Counted from the stretch's first letter, positions 23,841 to 34,416 are shown. The stretch is 64,000 nucleotides of DNA from Streptomyces sp. NBC_01485 (GCF_036227125.1 NZ_CP109435.1:2170001-2234000), one strand, 5' to 3'. Notes: a model not told the origin generated them from the letters alone. Made by a program: numbers and translations.

Positions 23841-24644
23841 ATGCCGACACCCCCTCCCACCGGCCCTCTCGTCACCCGCGCCACCCTCGCCGAGGACCTG
23901 CGCGCGCTCGGCGTCCGCCCCGGCGAGACGCTCCTCGTCCACGCGTCGCTCCGCTCCCTCGGCTGGGTCAGCGGCGGCGCGGTCGCCGTCGTCCAGGGGC
24001 TGCTCGACGCGCTCGGCCCGGACGGCACACTCGTGGCGCCCACCCAGTCCGGGAACCTGTCCGACCCGGCCCTGTGGTCCAACCCGCCCGTACCCGAGGA
24101 GTGGTGGGAGACGATCCGCGCCACCATGCCGGCCTACGACCCGCGCCGCACGCCCACGCACGGGGTCGGCGTGCTCCCGGAGACCGTCCGCACCTGGCCC
24201 GGCGCCCTGCGCAGCGCCCACCCGCACACCTCGTTCGCGGCACTCGGGGCGCGGGCGGCGGAGATCGTCGAGGGGCACGCCCCCGACTGCCGGCTCGGCG
24301 AGCGCAGCCCGCTGGCCCGACTGGAGCAGGCGGGCGCGCGGGTCCTGCTCCTCGGCGCCGGCTACGCCACCTGCACCAGCTTCCACCTGGCCGAATACCG
24401 GATACCGGCCCCGCGTGTCGCGATCGGCAGGCCCGGGCCCGACGGGGCATGGGAGGTCGTCACCGAGGTGTCGATCGACGCCGACCGGTTCGACGAGCTC
24501 GGCCACGACTTCGAACGCGACCGCGACCGCGATGTCGTACGGGGAAAGGTGGGCGGGGCCGACGTACGGCTGTTTCCGGTCGCGGACGCCGTGGCGTACG
24601 CGCAGCGGTGGCTGCCGCTGCACCGGCCCCGCGAGGAGTTCTGA
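23841..24644 (+). CDS. Aminoglycoside N(3)-acetyltransferase family protein
   Basis: This is a 267-aa protein. AAC(3) landmarks are [17 protein letters not shown] near the N-terminus, [41 protein letters not shown] with the catalytic histidine pair region, and [18 protein letters not shown] with conserved His/Glu. The family transfers acetyl from acetyl-CoA to the 3-amino group of aminoglycosides; several Streptomyces members are housekeeping homologues rather than proven resistance genes. ATG at 23841 has GGGGAG 12 nt upstream; an in-frame TTG at 23787 is less likely. It is divergent from sufR with 160 bp between. Confidence 0.85.
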   Translation: MPTPPPTGPLVTRATLAEDLRALGVRPGETLLVHASLRSLGWVSGGAVAVVQGLLDALGPDGTLVAPTQSGNLSDPALWSNPPVPEEWWETIRATMPAYDPRRTPTHGVGVLPETVRTWPGALRSAHPHTSFAALGARAAEIVEGHAPDCRLGERSPLARLEQAGARVLLLGAGYATCTSFHLAEYRIPAPRVAIGRPGPDGAWEVVTEVSIDADRFDELGHDFERDRDRDVVRGKVGGADVRLFPVADAVAYAQRWLPLHRPREEF

Positions 24645-24690
24645 CACCCGCCGGTCTGAGCCCCCGCCGGCGAACCTAGACTCTTGAGCC

Positions 24691-25614
24691 ATGCGAACTG
24701 AGCCTGTCGTCCGGGTCCAGGCCCTGGTGAAGCGGTACGGGACGAAGACGGCGGTGGACGGCCTCGACCTGACGGCCCGGCCGGGCGTCACCGCCGTCCT
24801 CGGACCCAACGGCGCCGGCAAGACGACCACGATCGAGACCTGCGAGGGGTACCGCAAGGCGGACTCCGGCACCGTGCGCGTCCTCGGCCTCGACCCGGTG
24901 AGACAGGCCTCCGACCTGCGCCCCCGGATCGGCGTGATGCTCCAGTCGGGGGGTGTGTACTCGGGTGCGCGGGCCGACGAGATGCTCCGCCACATGGCGA
25001 AACTGCACGCGCGTCCGCTGGACGTCGACGCCCTCGTCGAGCGCCTGGGCCTCGGCTCCTGCGGCCGGACGACGTACCGGCGCCTGTCCGGCGGCCAGCA
25101 GCAGCGCCTGGCACTGGCCATGGCCGTCGTCGGCCGCCCGGAGCTCGTGTTCCTGGACGAGCCGACGGCCGGCCTGGACCCGCAGGCCCGCCGCGCCACC
25201 TGGGACCTCGTACGGGACCTGCGCGCGGACGGCGTCTCGGTCATCCTGACCACCCACTACATGGACGAGGCCGAGCAGCTCGCCGACGACGTCGCGATCA
25301 TCGACGCGGGCCGGGTCATCGCCCAGGGCTCCCCCGAGGAGCTGTGCCGGGGCGGCGCCGAGAACACCCTGCGCTTCACCGGCCGCCCCGGTCTCGACGT
25401 GAACTCCCTGCTCAAAGCCCTGCCCGCCGACAGCGCCGCCGCCGAGCTGACCCCGGGCTCCTACCGCGTCATGGGCAAGGTCGACCCGCAACTGCTGGCG
25501 ACGGTCACCTCGTGGTGCGCGCAGCACGGGGTGATGCCGGACCGCATCTCGGTCGAACGGCACACGCTCGAAGACGTCTTTCTGGAGCTCACAGGCAAGG
25601 AGTTGCGTTCATGA
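24691..25614 (+). CDS. ABC transporter ATP-binding protein (ABC-2/DrrA type)
   Basis: This is a 307-aa protein. Walker A GPNGAGKTTTIE (about residue 37), Q-loop MLQSGGVYSG, signature LSGGQQQRLAL, Walker B ELVFLDEPTAGLDP and H-loop LTTHYMDEAEQL are all present, so the ATPase should be active. The C-terminal region (residues 225-307) is the extra domain of DrrA/CcmA-type exporters. The stop overlaps the permease start (ATGA at 25611), so the two form one unit. Likely an exporter of a hydrophobic compound; the substrate is unknown. Confidence 0.92.
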   Translation: MRTEPVVRVQALVKRYGTKTAVDGLDLTARPGVTAVLGPNGAGKTTTIETCEGYRKADSGTVRVLGLDPVRQASDLRPRIGVMLQSGGVYSGARADEMLRHMAKLHARPLDVDALVERLGLGSCGRTTYRRLSGGQQQRLALAMAVVGRPELVFLDEPTAGLDPQARRATWDLVRDLRADGVSVILTTHYMDEAEQLADDVAIIDAGRVIAQGSPEELCRGGAENTLRFTGRPGLDVNSLLKALPADSAAAELTPGSYRVMGKVDPQLLATVTSWCAQHGVMPDRISVERHTLEDVFLELTGKELRS

Positions 25615-26399
25615 TCACCACCTCCGCCCCCACCGCCTCCGGCACCTACACGCCGAACCCCGGTGCCGCGCCCCTCCCCCGCATGATCGGGACGCAGGCG
25701 GCGCTGGAGACGAAGATGCTGCTGCGCAACGGCGAGCAACTGCTGCTCACCGTCGTGATCCCGACGCTGCTGCTGGTCCTGTTCAGCAGCGTGGACATCG
25801 TCGACACCGGCGCGGGCAAGGCGGTGGACTTCCTCGCCCCCGGCATCCTCGCGCTCGCCGTGCTGTCGACGGCCTTCACCGGCCAGGCCATCGCGACCGG
25901 CTTCGAACGCCGCTACGGCGTCCTCAAGCGGCTCGCCTCCTCGCCGCTGCCCCGTTGGGGCCTGATGACGGCGAAGACGCTGTCGGTCCTGGTCACCGAG
26001 ATCCTCCAGGTGATCCTGCTGACGGTGATCGCCTTCGCGCTGGGCTGGCAGCCGCACGGCAACCCGGTGGCCGTCGTACTGCTCCTGGTCCTCGGCACGG
26101 CCGCCTTCTCGGGCCTCGGGCTGCTGATGGCGGGCACGCTGAAGGCGGAGGCGACGCTCGCCGCGGCCAACCTGGTCTTCCTGCTGCTGCTGGTGGGCGG
26201 CGGGGTGATCGTCCCGCTCGACAAGTTCCCGCCCGCCGCGCAGGACGTGCTCGGCGTGCTGCCCATCGCGGCCCTCTCCGACGGCCTGCGCGACGTCCTC
26301 CAGCACGGTGCGGGCATGCCCTGGGCCGACCTGGGGATCCTGGCGGCCTGGGCGGTCGTCGGCCTCGCGGCGGCGGGCCGTTTCTTCCGCTGGGAGTGA
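25611..26399 (+). CDS. ABC-2 family transporter permease
   Basis: This is a 262-aa protein from MITTSAPTASGTYTPNPG. Six hydrophobic segments are visible, beginning with LLLTVVIPTLLLVLFSSV (about residues 45-62). The ABC-2 pattern FERRYGVLKRLASSPLPRW appears before the third helix and a final VVGLAAAGRFFRWE tail closes it. It overlaps the ATPase gene by the ATGA arrangement. Inner membrane; partner of the preceding ATPase. Confidence 0.9.
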   Translation: MITTSAPTASGTYTPNPGAAPLPRMIGTQAALETKMLLRNGEQLLLTVVIPTLLLVLFSSVDIVDTGAGKAVDFLAPGILALAVLSTAFTGQAIATGFERRYGVLKRLASSPLPRWGLMTAKTLSVLVTEILQVILLTVIAFALGWQPHGNPVAVVLLLVLGTAAFSGLGLLMAGTLKAEATLAAANLVFLLLLVGGGVIVPLDKFPPAAQDVLGVLPIAALSDGLRDVLQHGAGMPWADLGILAAWAVVGLAAAGRFFRWE

Positions 26400-26462
26400 G
26401 GACGCAGAGGGCCCACGGGAAGTGGGGACCCTCGTGAAAGCGTGCACAAGCGTCCGCCTACG

Positions 26463-27473
26463 ATGGGACGCGTGCCGAACCTGACCCGTGCCGACGCCGT
26501 AGCCGCCGTGCGCAACCCGCTCGCCTTCATCGCCGAACGCTGGACCCCCGCCCCCCGGACGGTGCGGCGGGCGGCCCTGTCCGCGCTCGTGATGTCGGTG
26601 GTCATCGTGGTCACCGGCGGTGCCGTCCGGCTCACGGGCTCCGGCCTCGGCTGCCCGACCTGGCCCAAGTGCACCGCCGACTCGCTCACCGCGACCAGCG
26701 CGATGGGCTTCCACGGCGCCATCGAGTTCGGCAACCGCATGCTGACGTACGTGCTGTGCGCGGCCGTCGGCTGGGCGATCGTCGCCGCACGCTCCGAGAA
26801 GCCGTACCGGCGCGGGCTGACCCGGCTGGGCTGGGCGCAGTTCTGGCTCGTGATGGGCAACGCGATCCTCGGCGGCATCGTGGTCCTCGTCGGACTCAAC
26901 CCGTACACGGTCGCCGCGCACTTCCTGCTGGCCTCGGCGCTCACCGCCGTCGCCACGCTGATGTGGCAGCGCACCCGGGAGGGCGACGGCGCGCCCGAGC
27001 CGCTGGTCGGCGCGTCCGTGCGGCAACTGGTGTGGTTCCTGGTCGCCGCCGCGGCGCTGCTGATCGCCGTCGGCACGGTGGTCACCGGCTCCGGCCCGCA
27101 CGCGGGCGACTCCAGCGAGGTCGAGCGGATGCCGCTGGACTGGGAGACGGTGAGCAAGCTGCACGCCGTACTCGCCTGGATCGTCGTGACCCTGACCTTC
27201 GCCCTGTGGTTCGTCCTGAAGGCGGTCGACTCCCCCAAGGCCCCCCTGGACCGCACCCGGGAGCTGTTCGTGGTCCTCCTCGCCCAGGGCGTCATCGGTT
27301 ACGTCCAGTACTTCACGGACCTCCCCGAGGCCCTGGTCGGCATCCACATGCTCGGCTCCTGCCTGGTGTGGATCGCGGTACTGCGCGTCCTGCTGTCCCT
27401 GCGCGAACGCCCCGCCACGAAGCTCGGCCTCCCGGCCCCGGCGACCAGGACACCGGCCGACACGCACGCGTGA
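26463..27473 (+). CDS. ctaA: Heme A synthase (COX15/CtaA)
   Basis: This protein of about 336 aa has eight membrane helices. VVTGGAVRLTGSGLGCPTWPKC is the CtaA signature with the extracytoplasmic cysteines, GFHGAIEFGNRML carries a conserved heme His, and TVVTGSGPHAGD with KLHAVLAW and IHMLGSCL hold the second-half histidines. It oxidises heme O to heme A for cytochrome c oxidase. ATG 26463 is chosen; in-frame GTGs at 26442 and 26472 are alternatives, and no strong ribosome site decides. The companion ctaB is 2.4 kb away on the other strand. It is convergent with the nucleotidyltransferase, only 22 bp apart. Confidence 0.92.
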   Translation: MGRVPNLTRADAVAAVRNPLAFIAERWTPAPRTVRRAALSALVMSVVIVVTGGAVRLTGSGLGCPTWPKCTADSLTATSAMGFHGAIEFGNRMLTYVLCAAVGWAIVAARSEKPYRRGLTRLGWAQFWLVMGNAILGGIVVLVGLNPYTVAAHFLLASALTAVATLMWQRTREGDGAPEPLVGASVRQLVWFLVAAAALLIAVGTVVTGSGPHAGDSSEVERMPLDWETVSKLHAVLAWIVVTLTFALWFVLKAVDSPKAPLDRTRELFVVLLAQGVIGYVQYFTDLPEALVGIHMLGSCLVWIAVLRVLLSLRERPATKLGLPAPATRTPADTHA

Positions 27474-27495
27474 GGCGACCGTACGACGACGCCGC

Positions 27496-28239
27496 TCACC
27501 CGTACGTCTCCACGAGCCCGTCGATCGCCGGCCCCAGGTAGGCCCTGGCCAGCTCGCCCCGGCGGGCGAGCCACTCCTCGTCCGGCTCCCCCGGCCGCCC
27601 GTACCGGCGTCGCTCGATGTCCGCGACGACCTCCACCGGCGCCCCCAGTCCGGGAAGCGCGTCCAGTGCCTCCCGTTTGGTGATCAGGCGGCCCTCCCGG
27701 AGGGTGACGGCGGCGCGGGCGTACGTCAGCAGACCCAGGTCGACCCAGACGTCCCGCCGCCACAGCCGCGCCGTGCCGACGTTCGGCCGCCAGAACTCCT
27801 TCTGGTCGCGTACGACGAACTCGGCCAGCTCCCGGTCCGTCACCGTCGGGAGCAGTCCGGCGGGCGGCCGGCCCCGCAGCACCCGGCCGAAGGCGTGCAG
27901 CTCGCGCCGGGTGACGGGCGTGACCGGCCGGCGCGTCAGGCCGCCGTGCGCCCAGGTCGGGTGGGGGCGCTGGGGGTCCGCCGCCGTTTCGGGGGTCAGG
28001 TAGGTGCAGTGCAGCCCGGCGGCGAGAGGCTCGGCGCGCAGGTTCCGGTGCAGCGCGACGATCCGCCGTACGGTGCGCAGGGTCGGCGGAGTGTCCAGCA
28101 CCGCGATGAGGTCCAGGTCGCTGCGGCCCTCCTGGTAGTCGCCCCCGGCGAGCGAGCCGTGCGCCCAGACCGCAGTGGGGGCGAGCGGCGAGAGAGCGGT
28201 CAGGAAGCGGGTCAGCAAGGCGTCGGTGTCGGTGGTCAT
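27496..28239 (-). CDS. Nucleotidyltransferase-domain protein (AadA-like)
   Basis: This is a 247-aa protein. HGSLAGGDYQEGRSDLDLIAVLD is the GS-x10-D-x-D catalytic motif of the polymerase-beta nucleotidyltransferase fold, as in aminoglycoside adenylyltransferases. The C-terminal helical half (VTLREGRLITKREALDALP) resembles the AadA/DUF4111 C-terminal domain. ATG at 28239. The gene follows the amidohydrolase by 18 bp on the same strand, suggesting an operon. A resistance role is possible but unproven; many such proteins have no known substrate. Confidence 0.82.
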   Translation of the reverse strand: MTTDTDALLTRFLTALSPLAPTAVWAHGSLAGGDYQEGRSDLDLIAVLDTPPTLRTVRRIVALHRNLRAEPLAAGLHCTYLTPETAADPQRPHPTWAHGGLTRRPVTPVTRRELHAFGRVLRGRPPAGLLPTVTDRELAEFVVRDQKEFWRPNVGTARLWRRDVWVDLGLLTYARAAVTLREGRLITKREALDALPGLGAPVEVVADIERRRYGRPGEPDEEWLARRGELARAYLGPAIDGLVETYG

Positions 28240-28257
28240 CCGGGCAGTCTGGGCGGC

Positions 28258-29364
28258 TCAGCCCAGGCCGTACACCCTGCGGGCGTTTCCCGCCGCGATC
28301 AGGCCCGCCACGCGTTGCGCGTCCGGCAGGGACCACGCCCCCTCCGCGACCCAGGTGCCCAGTACGCGGGCCAGGGCCTCGCGGAACAGGCGGGCGCCGA
28401 CCACGTGCAGTTCGGGCAGGCCCTGGGCGCCGCTGGAGAAGAGGATCTTGCCGAAGGGGGCGAGTTCCAGGATCTCCGCGAGGATCGTCGCGGCGCGGGC
28501 GCCGGTGCGGACGAGGGCCGCGCCGCAGTCGGCGTAGACGTGCGGGAAGACTCCGGCGAGGTGGGCGGCGTGGCGGTGGTAGGGGTAGGCGTGCAGCACG
28601 ACGAGGTCGGTGCCGAGGCCGGCCGTCGCGCGGACGAAGTCGGTGAGCAGCACGGGGTCGGTGCGGTCGATGCGCGCTTCGGACGCCCCGAGCCCCGCGT
28701 GCAGTTGCAGGGGCAGTCCCGAGGCGACGGCGATCCACAGCAGGTGCCGTAGCAGTACCGGGTCGCTCAGTTCGCCGCCGACCCGGCGGGCGGCCAGCCA
28801 TCGGCCGGCCGCGCCCCGCACCTCCCCCGGCCCGGGCGGCTCCGGCGCGAGGGCGAGGCCGTGCCGGACGCCCGCGACGGAGGTGAAGGCCACGGCGTTC
28901 GCCGCGGCCCCGTGGACCGCCTCGGCGAGGTTGGCGAGGAAGGACTCGACGGTGCCGGAGGTGTCGGCGACCTGTTCGGCGAGGAGTTCCAGGCGCACGA
29001 TCTCGCGGGCCTCGGCGGCCCCGGCGGAGGCCAGCTCGGCCGGTCCTGTGAGGTCGCCGGGCAGGCCCGTGTCGACCAGGTAGGTGGTGATGCCGCTGCC
29101 GCGCAGCAGCCGGCGCCCCGATTCCAGTACGCCGAGTTCACGACGCCGGGCGAGATAGCGGGCGGGCGGGGAGTGCGGTTCCAGGCCGAGCAGCGGTGGG
29201 CACCAGCGGCGTACCGCGAACCCCGTCTGCGTGTCGAAGAACGTCGTCCCCGGGGCGGGCGGGCCCTCGGTACGCGACAACTGGGCCTCGAAGGTGCCGA
29301 GACCCAGCTCCGTTCTCAGGACGCCGTGGCAGTACTGGTCCACCAAGGACGGCGTTTCGATCAT
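28258..29364 (-). CDS. Amidohydrolase-family protein (Amidohydro_2, FluG-like)
   Basis: This is a 368-aa protein with TIM-barrel amidohydrolase features. The opening LVDQYCHGVL has the first-strand motif with His, LPLQLHAGLG holds a strand-5/6 histidine, VVLHAYPYHRHAAHLAG is the next metal region, and KILFSSGAQGLPEL replaces the usual C-terminal Asp (FSSD) with Gly-Ala-Gln context. The family includes the N-terminal domain of FluG-type glutamine synthetases. The first motif is DQYCHG rather than D-x-H-x-H, so the metal centre may be altered. ATG 29364 with GGGGAG upstream. Substrate unknown. Confidence 0.78.
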   Translation of the reverse strand: MIETPSLVDQYCHGVLRTELGLGTFEAQLSRTEGPPAPGTTFFDTQTGFAVRRWCPPLLGLEPHSPPARYLARRRELGVLESGRRLLRGSGITTYLVDTGLPGDLTGPAELASAGAAEAREIVRLELLAEQVADTSGTVESFLANLAEAVHGAAANAVAFTSVAGVRHGLALAPEPPGPGEVRGAAGRWLAARRVGGELSDPVLLRHLLWIAVASGLPLQLHAGLGASEARIDRTDPVLLTDFVRATAGLGTDLVVLHAYPYHRHAAHLAGVFPHVYADCGAALVRTGARAATILAEILELAPFGKILFSSGAQGLPELHVVGARLFREALARVLGTWVAEGAWSLPDAQRVAGLIAAGNARRVYGLG

Positions 29365-29444
29365 CCGGACTCCCCGAAACTGGACCTCGTACTCCTAAGG
29401 GTCCTAACGGGTGAGCCGGGTGGAGGTGTTGCGGGAGATGCCGC

Positions 29445-29789
29445 TCAGCCGTTCTTCGGTCCGCCGACCTGGATGCCCGCCATCCGCGTCCACTCGTACG
29501 GCCCTGTCCGCACCTTCGCCGCGAACTCGCCGTCGAAGGACTCGTGGGCGGTGATCCCGGCCTTCTCGACGGCCTGTTCGGCGAGGGCGACCGAGGGGGC
29601 CACGAGGTCGCCCCAGCCGCCGTCCTCGCCGACGAGGACGATGCGCGCGCCGCGCTCTCCGATGTACGCGACCTGGCTCTCGGCTCCGCCGTGCTCCTTG
29701 GCGAAGGCACTGATCTGCTTGGCGAGTCGGGCGGCCTTCCGCCCGTCCTTCGCCGCGTCCTTCGCGTCGACCTGCTGTGTGTCTGCCAT
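29445..29789 (-). CDS. Conserved hypothetical protein, 114 aa
   Basis: I do not recognise a named family. It starts MADTQQVDAKDAAKDGRKAARLAKQ, with a charged helical N-terminus. A compact alpha/beta-looking domain follows (SQVAYIGERGARIVLVGEDGGWGDLVAP, then AVEKAGITAHESFDGEFAAKVRTGPYEWTRMAGIQVG). No cysteines, signal or membrane segment. The 29789 start is preferred to the 6-codon-longer 29807 because the latter is only a weak GTG/TTG-type extension. It lies between ctaB and the amidohydrolase on the same strand. Confidence 0.75.
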   Translation of the reverse strand: MADTQQVDAKDAAKDGRKAARLAKQISAFAKEHGGAESQVAYIGERGARIVLVGEDGGWGDLVAPSVALAEQAVEKAGITAHESFDGEFAAKVRTGPYEWTRMAGIQVGGPKNG

Positions 29790-29867
29790 GGCCAGGATGC
29801 TACTCACGAGTAGATGGACTGGCGAGAGCGGGCCCGTGTGACGTGCGTCAGCGCACGTCGGAGCATG

Positions 29868-30815
29868 TCAGCGCAGGAAGGGGTCCACCGCGACCGCCAC
29901 GAACAGCAGTGACACATAGGTGATGGACCAGTGGAACAGCCGCATCTCCTTGAGCTTGCCGCCCGTCACCTCGGCCTTCGCGCGGGTGTGCAGGCCGTGC
30001 GCCTCCCACAGCCACCAGCCGCCGGCGACCAGCGCGACCGAGGTGTAGAACCAGCCGGTGTAGCCCAGGGGGGTCAGCAGCAGCGAGACGGCGACCATCA
30101 CCCAGCTGTAGAGGACGATCTGCTTGGCGACGACCTTGTTGGAGGCGACGACCGGCAGCATCGGCACGCCCACGCGCGCGTAGTCGTCCTTCACCTTCAT
30201 GGACAGCGGCCAGTAGTGCGGCGGCGTCCAGAAGAACATGACGAGGAAGAGGATGACCGGCGCCCACGACACGGAGTCCGTGACGGCCGACCAGCCGATC
30301 AGCACCGGCATGCAGCCGGCGATGCCGCCCCACACGATGTTCTGCGAGGTACGGCGCTTGAGGATCATCGTGTAGACGACGACGTAGAAGAGGAGCGCGC
30401 CGAGGGCGAGCCAGGCCGACAGCCAGTTGACGGTCAGGCCGAACAGGAGCGTCGAGACCACCGCGAGGGTGATGCCGAAGGCGAGGCACTCGCGCGGGCT
30501 GACCATGCCGGTGACCAGCGGGCGCTGCGAGGTGCGGTCCATCAGCGCGTCGATGTCGCGGTCGATGTACATGTTCAGCGCGTTGGCGCCGCCCGCGGAG
30601 AGGTAGCCGCCCAGGCAGGTCAGCAGCACCAGGCCGAGGTCCGGAACCCCCTGCTGCGCCAGGAACATCACCGGGACGGTGGTGATCAGCAGCAGCTCGA
30701 TGATCCGCGGCTTCGTCAGCGCCACGAACGCCATGACCCGGGCCCCGAGTGGCCGCCGGCTCGGGCTCTGGCTCGTCCCGATAATCCCCACTGGACGGGA
30801 TTCAACGGCCGTCAC
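29868..30815 (-). CDS. ctaB: Heme O synthase (protoheme IX farnesyltransferase)
   Basis: This is a 315-aa integral membrane prenyltransferase. [18 protein letters not shown] and the Asp-rich prenyl-diphosphate site [18 protein letters not shown] are diagnostic, followed by TSQRPLVTG and [18 protein letters not shown]. Nine hydrophobic helices are visible. It adds the farnesyl group to heme B, making the substrate of CtaA. The frame is open to 31328, but GTG 30815 follows a CAGGGG site and gives VTAVESRP, the known Streptomyces start. Divergent from the transketolase operon. Confidence 0.93.
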   Translation of the reverse strand: MTAVESRPVGIIGTSQSPSRRPLGARVMAFVALTKPRIIELLLITTVPVMFLAQQGVPDLGLVLLTCLGGYLSAGGANALNMYIDRDIDALMDRTSQRPLVTGMVSPRECLAFGITLAVVSTLLFGLTVNWLSAWLALGALLFYVVVYTMILKRRTSQNIVWGGIAGCMPVLIGWSAVTDSVSWAPVILFLVMFFWTPPHYWPLSMKVKDDYARVGVPMLPVVASNKVVAKQIVLYSWVMVAVSLLLTPLGYTGWFYTSVALVAGGWWLWEAHGLHTRAKAEVTGGKLKEMRLFHWSITYVSLLFVAVAVDPFLR

Positions 30816-31176
30816 GCACACCCCTGACAGAGACTCCCAGCGAGCCTCCCCATGCGAATACGGGGTAAAGGCTCGCGCGTACCACGCCACTGTAGACGTT
30901 GCCCATACCCCGACATTCGCGGGGGTGGGGTCGTGTTGGAGAGGCCCTCCGGAAGAGCTGGGCGGCACTCTGTTGAGCACTCGTACGAGCGCCTCCGTAT
31001 TCACCTGCTGAACAGCGGACACACCGGTCGGCAGGCGGATCCCGAAGACTCCCGGCAGTCTGGAATGACTCGAAAAAATGCACGTTCGCACGGGGGTAGG
31101 CTCGACAGCGGCCGGTGGGCGCCGCGTGCACCGGCATTCGACATGTGTGACATGTGGAGAGGAGCCCTGACCCAGG
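30816..31176. promoter_or_regulatory. Divergent ctaB / tkt promoter region
   Basis: This is 361 bp without a gene. Candidate -10 boxes are TACAGT on the minus strand (30894-30889) for ctaB, giving a leader of about 67 nt, and TAGGCT on the plus strand (31097-31102) for tkt; neither has a convincing -35. A 10-bp palindrome CTCGTACGAG lies at 30980-30989. A 9-bp direct repeat GACATGTGT/GACATGTGG (31140-31157) lies just before the tkt ribosome site. Confidence 0.5.
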
Positions 31177-33264
31177 GTGAGCACCAAGCCGACCACCACA
31201 GACCTCGAGTGGACCGAGTTGGACCAGCGGGCCGTCGACACCGCCCGCGTCCTGGCCGCCGATGCCGTACAGAAGGTCGGCAACGGCCATCCCGGTACGG
31301 CGATGAGCCTGGCGCCTGCCGCGTACACCCTCTTCCAGAAGGTGATGCGACACGACCCGGCGGACGCCGACTGGGTCGGCCGCGACCGCTTCGTGCTGTC
31401 CGCGGGCCACTCGTCCCTGACCCTCTACACCCAGCTGTACCTGGCCGGTTTCGGCCTGGAGCTGGACGACCTCAAGGCGTTCCGCACCTGGGGTTCGAAG
31501 ACGCCGGGCCACCCGGAGTACGGCCACACCACGGGCGTCGAGACGACGACCGGCCCCCTGGGCCAGGGTGTCGCCAACGCCGTCGGCATGGCGATGGCCG
31601 CCCGCTACGAGCGCGGTCTGTTCGACCCCGAGGCCCCGGTCGGCGAGTCGCCGTTCGACCACTTCATCTACGCGATCGCCGGTGACGGCTGCCTCCAGGA
31701 GGGCATCTCCGCCGAGGCGTCCTCGCTCGCCGGCCACCAGCGGCTCGGCAACCTGGTCCTGCTGTGGGACGACAACCACATCTCGATCGAGGGCGACACG
31801 GAGACGGCCGTCTCCGAGGACACCGTCAAGCGGTACGAGGCGTACGGCTGGCATGTGCAGCGCGTCGCCCCGAAGCCGGACGGCGACCTGGACCCGCACG
31901 CCCTCTACAACGCGATCGAGGCCGCGAAGCAGGTGACGGACAAGCCGTCCTTCATCGCGATGCGCTCGATCATCGCCTGGCCCGCGCCGAACGCGCAGAA
32001 CACCGAGGCCGCGCACGGCTCGGCGCTCGGCGACGACGAGGTCGCGGCCACCAAGCGCGTCCTCGGCTTCGACCCGGAGCAGAGCTTCGAGGTCGCCGAC
32101 GAGGTCATCGGCCACACCCGGCAGGCCCTGGAGCGGGGCGCGCAGGCGAAGGCGGAGTGGGAGAAGTCCTTCCAGCTCTGGCGCGACGACAACACCGAGC
32201 GCGCCGCCGAGTTCGACCGCGTCGCCGCGGGCGAGCTGCCGGCCGGCTGGGAGGAGAAGCTCCCGGTCTTCGAGCCCGGCAAGGGCGTCGCCACGCGTGC
32301 CGCGTCCGGCAAGGTGCTCCAGGCGCTCGGCGCGGTCATCCCCGAGCTGTGGGGCGGCTCCGCCGACCTCGCGGGCTCGAACAACACGACGATCGACAAG
32401 ACGTCGTCGTTCCTCCCGGCGGACAACCCGCTGCCGGAGGCGAGCCCCTACGGCCGTACGGTCCACTTCGGCATCCGCGAGCACTCGATGGCCGCGGAGA
32501 TGAACGGCATCGCGCTGCACGGCAACACCCGTGTCTACGGCGGCACGTTCCTCGTGTTCTCCGACTACATGCGCAACGCCGTGCGCCTGTCCGCACTGAT
32601 GCACGTGCCGGTGACGTACGTGTGGACGCACGACTCCATCGGTCTCGGCGAGGACGGCCCGACGCACCAGCCGGTCGAGCACCTCGCGTCGCTGCGCGCG
32701 ATCCCGGGCCTGAACGTCGTGCGCCCGGCCGACGCCAACGAGACGGTGATCGCCTGGCGCGAGATCCTCAGGCGCTGGACGAAGGTCTTCGGCAAGGGCG
32801 CCCCGCACGGTCTGGCCCTCACCCGCCAGGGCGTGCCGACGTACGAGCCCGACGAGAACGCGGCCAACGGCGGGTACGTCCTGTTCGAGGCCTCCTCGGG
32901 GACGCCCGAGGTGATCCTCCTCGCGACCGGTTCCGAGGTGCACGTCGCCGTCGAGGCGCGCGAGCGGCTCGAAGCCGACGGCGTGCCCACGCGGGTCGTG
33001 TCCATGCCGTGCGTGGAGTGGTTCGAGGAGCAGGACCAGGGGTACCGGGACAGCGTCCTGCCCCCGTCGGTCAAGGCCCGGGTCTCGGTCGAGGCGGGTA
33101 TCGGTCTGACCTGGCACAAGTACGTCGGGGACGCCGGCCGCATCGTTTCCCTGGAGCACTTCGGTGCTTCGGCCGACGGCAAGGTCCTCTTCCAGGAGTA
33201 CGGCTTCACTGCGGAGAACGTGGCCGCCAAGGCCCGGGAATCCCTCACCGCCGCCCAGCGCTGA
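31177..33264 (+). CDS. tkt: Transketolase
   Basis: This 695-aa thiamine diphosphate enzyme of the non-oxidative pentose phosphate pathway shows [19 protein letters not shown] (substrate His), the ThDP/Mg motif [28 protein letters not shown], and the pyrimidine-domain [19 protein letters not shown] with catalytic Glu. The C-terminal domain has [15 protein letters not shown] at 31177 with GGAG 16 nt upstream. First gene of tkt-tal-zwf-opcA-pgl; tal follows after 33 bp. Confidence 0.95.
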   Translation: MSTKPTTTDLEWTELDQRAVDTARVLAADAVQKVGNGHPGTAMSLAPAAYTLFQKVMRHDPADADWVGRDRFVLSAGHSSLTLYTQLYLAGFGLELDDLKAFRTWGSKTPGHPEYGHTTGVETTTGPLGQGVANAVGMAMAARYERGLFDPEAPVGESPFDHFIYAIAGDGCLQEGISAEASSLAGHQRLGNLVLLWDDNHISIEGDTETAVSEDTVKRYEAYGWHVQRVAPKPDGDLDPHALYNAIEAAKQVTDKPSFIAMRSIIAWPAPNAQNTEAAHGSALGDDEVAATKRVLGFDPEQSFEVADEVIGHTRQALERGAQAKAEWEKSFQLWRDDNTERAAEFDRVAAGELPAGWEEKLPVFEPGKGVATRAASGKVLQALGAVIPELWGGSADLAGSNNTTIDKTSSFLPADNPLPEASPYGRTVHFGIREHSMAAEMNGIALHGNTRVYGGTFLVFSDYMRNAVRLSALMHVPVTYVWTHDSIGLGEDGPTHQPVEHLASLRAIPGLNVVRPADANETVIAWREILRRWTKVFGKGAPHGLALTRQGVPTYEPDENAANGGYVLFEASSGTPEVILLATGSEVHVAVEARERLEADGVPTRVVSMPCVEWFEEQDQGYRDSVLPPSVKARVSVEAGIGLTWHKYVGDAGRIVSLEHFGASADGKVLFQEYGFTAENVAAKARESLTAAQR

Positions 33265-33297
33265 CGCTCACATACGACACGTAGGAGATGTAATTCC

Positions 33298-34416
33298 ATG
33301 ACAGACGCACTCAAGCGCCTCTCCGAAGAAGGCGTGGCGATCTGGCTGGACGACCTGTCGCGCAAGCGGATCACGTCCGGCAACCTCGCCGAACTGATCG
33401 ACCAGCAGCACGTCGTGGGCGTCACCACCAACCCGTCCATCTTCCAGAAGGCGATCAGCAGCGGCGACGGCTACGAGCAGCAGCTCACCGACCTCGCCGC
33501 CCGCAAGGTCACCGTCGAAGAGGCCATCCGCATGATCACGACGGCGGACGTCCGCGACGCCGCCGACATCCTGCGCCCGGTCTTCGACGCCACCGGCGGC
33601 CAGGACGGCCGGGTGTCCATCGAGGTCGACCCGCGCCTGGCGCACCACACCACGCCGACCGTCGCCGAGGCCAAGCAGCTCGCCTGGCTGGTCGACCGCC
33701 CCAACACGCTGATCAAGATCCCGGCGACGAAGGCGGGCCTGCCGGCCATCACCGAGGTCATCGGCAACGGCATCAGCGTCAACGTCACGCTGATCTTCTC
33801 GCTGGAGCGCTACCGCGAGGTCATGGACGCCTACCTGGCGGGCCTGGAGAAGGCACAGGCCAAGGGCCTGGACCTGGCCCTGATCCACTCGGTGGCGTCC
33901 TTCTTCGTGTCCCGCGTGGACACCGAGATCGACAAGCGGCTCGACGCGCTCGGCACCCCCGAGGCCAAGGCCGCCCGCGGCAAGGCCGGCGTCGCCAACG
34001 CCCGCCTCGCCTACCAGGCGTACGAGGAGGTCTTCGCCGGCGAGCGCTGGAGCGCGCTGGCCAAGGCGGGCGCCAACAAGCAGCGCGCGCTGTGGGCCTC
34101 CACCGGTGTGAAGGACCCCGCGTACAAGGACACCCTGTACGTGGACGACCTGGTGGCGCCGAACACGGTCAACACCATGCCGGAGGCGACCCTCTTCGCC
34201 ACCGAGGACCATGGGCGGATCACCGGCGACACGATCGCCGGCACCTACGAGCAGGCCCGCGCCGAGCTCGACGCCGTGGAGAAGCTCGGGATCTCCTACG
34301 CCGACGTGGTGCAGCTGCTGGAGGACGAGGGCGTCGAGAAGTTCGAGGCGTCCTGGAACGACCTGCTCAAGTCGACCGAGGCAGAGCTGGAACGCCTCGC
34401 CCCCTCGGAGGGCTGA
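33298..34416 (+). CDS. tal: Transaldolase (long actinobacterial form)
   Basis: This is a 372-aa TIM-barrel enzyme. [13 protein letters not shown] is the N-terminal transaldolase motif, [16 protein letters not shown] carries the Schiff-base lysine, and [20 protein letters not shown] follows. It moves a dihydroxyacetone unit from sedoheptulose 7-phosphate to glyceraldehyde 3-phosphate. ATG 33298 has TAGGAG 9 nt upstream. Second gene in the pentose phosphate operon; zwf starts 4 bp after its stop. Confidence 0.95.
   Translation: MTDALKRLSEEGVAIWLDDLSRKRITSGNLAELIDQQHVVGVTTNPSIFQKAISSGDGYEQQLTDLAARKVTVEEAIRMITTADVRDAADILRPVFDATGGQDGRVSIEVDPRLAHHTTPTVAEAKQLAWLVDRPNTLIKIPATKAGLPAITEVIGNGISVNVTLIFSLERYREVMDAYLAGLEKAQAKGLDLALIHSVASFFVSRVDTEIDKRLDALGTPEAKAARGKAGVANARLAYQAYEEVFAGERWSALAKAGANKQRALWASTGVKDPAYKDTLYVDDLVAPNTVNTMPEATLFATEDHGRITGDTIAGTYEQARAELDAVEKLGISYADVVQLLEDEGVEKFEASWNDLLKSTEAELERLAPSEG

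Noticed and set aside
30816..31328. ctaB frame extension upstream to 31328
   Set aside because: It would run through the divergent promoter and into tkt; the family start is at 30815.
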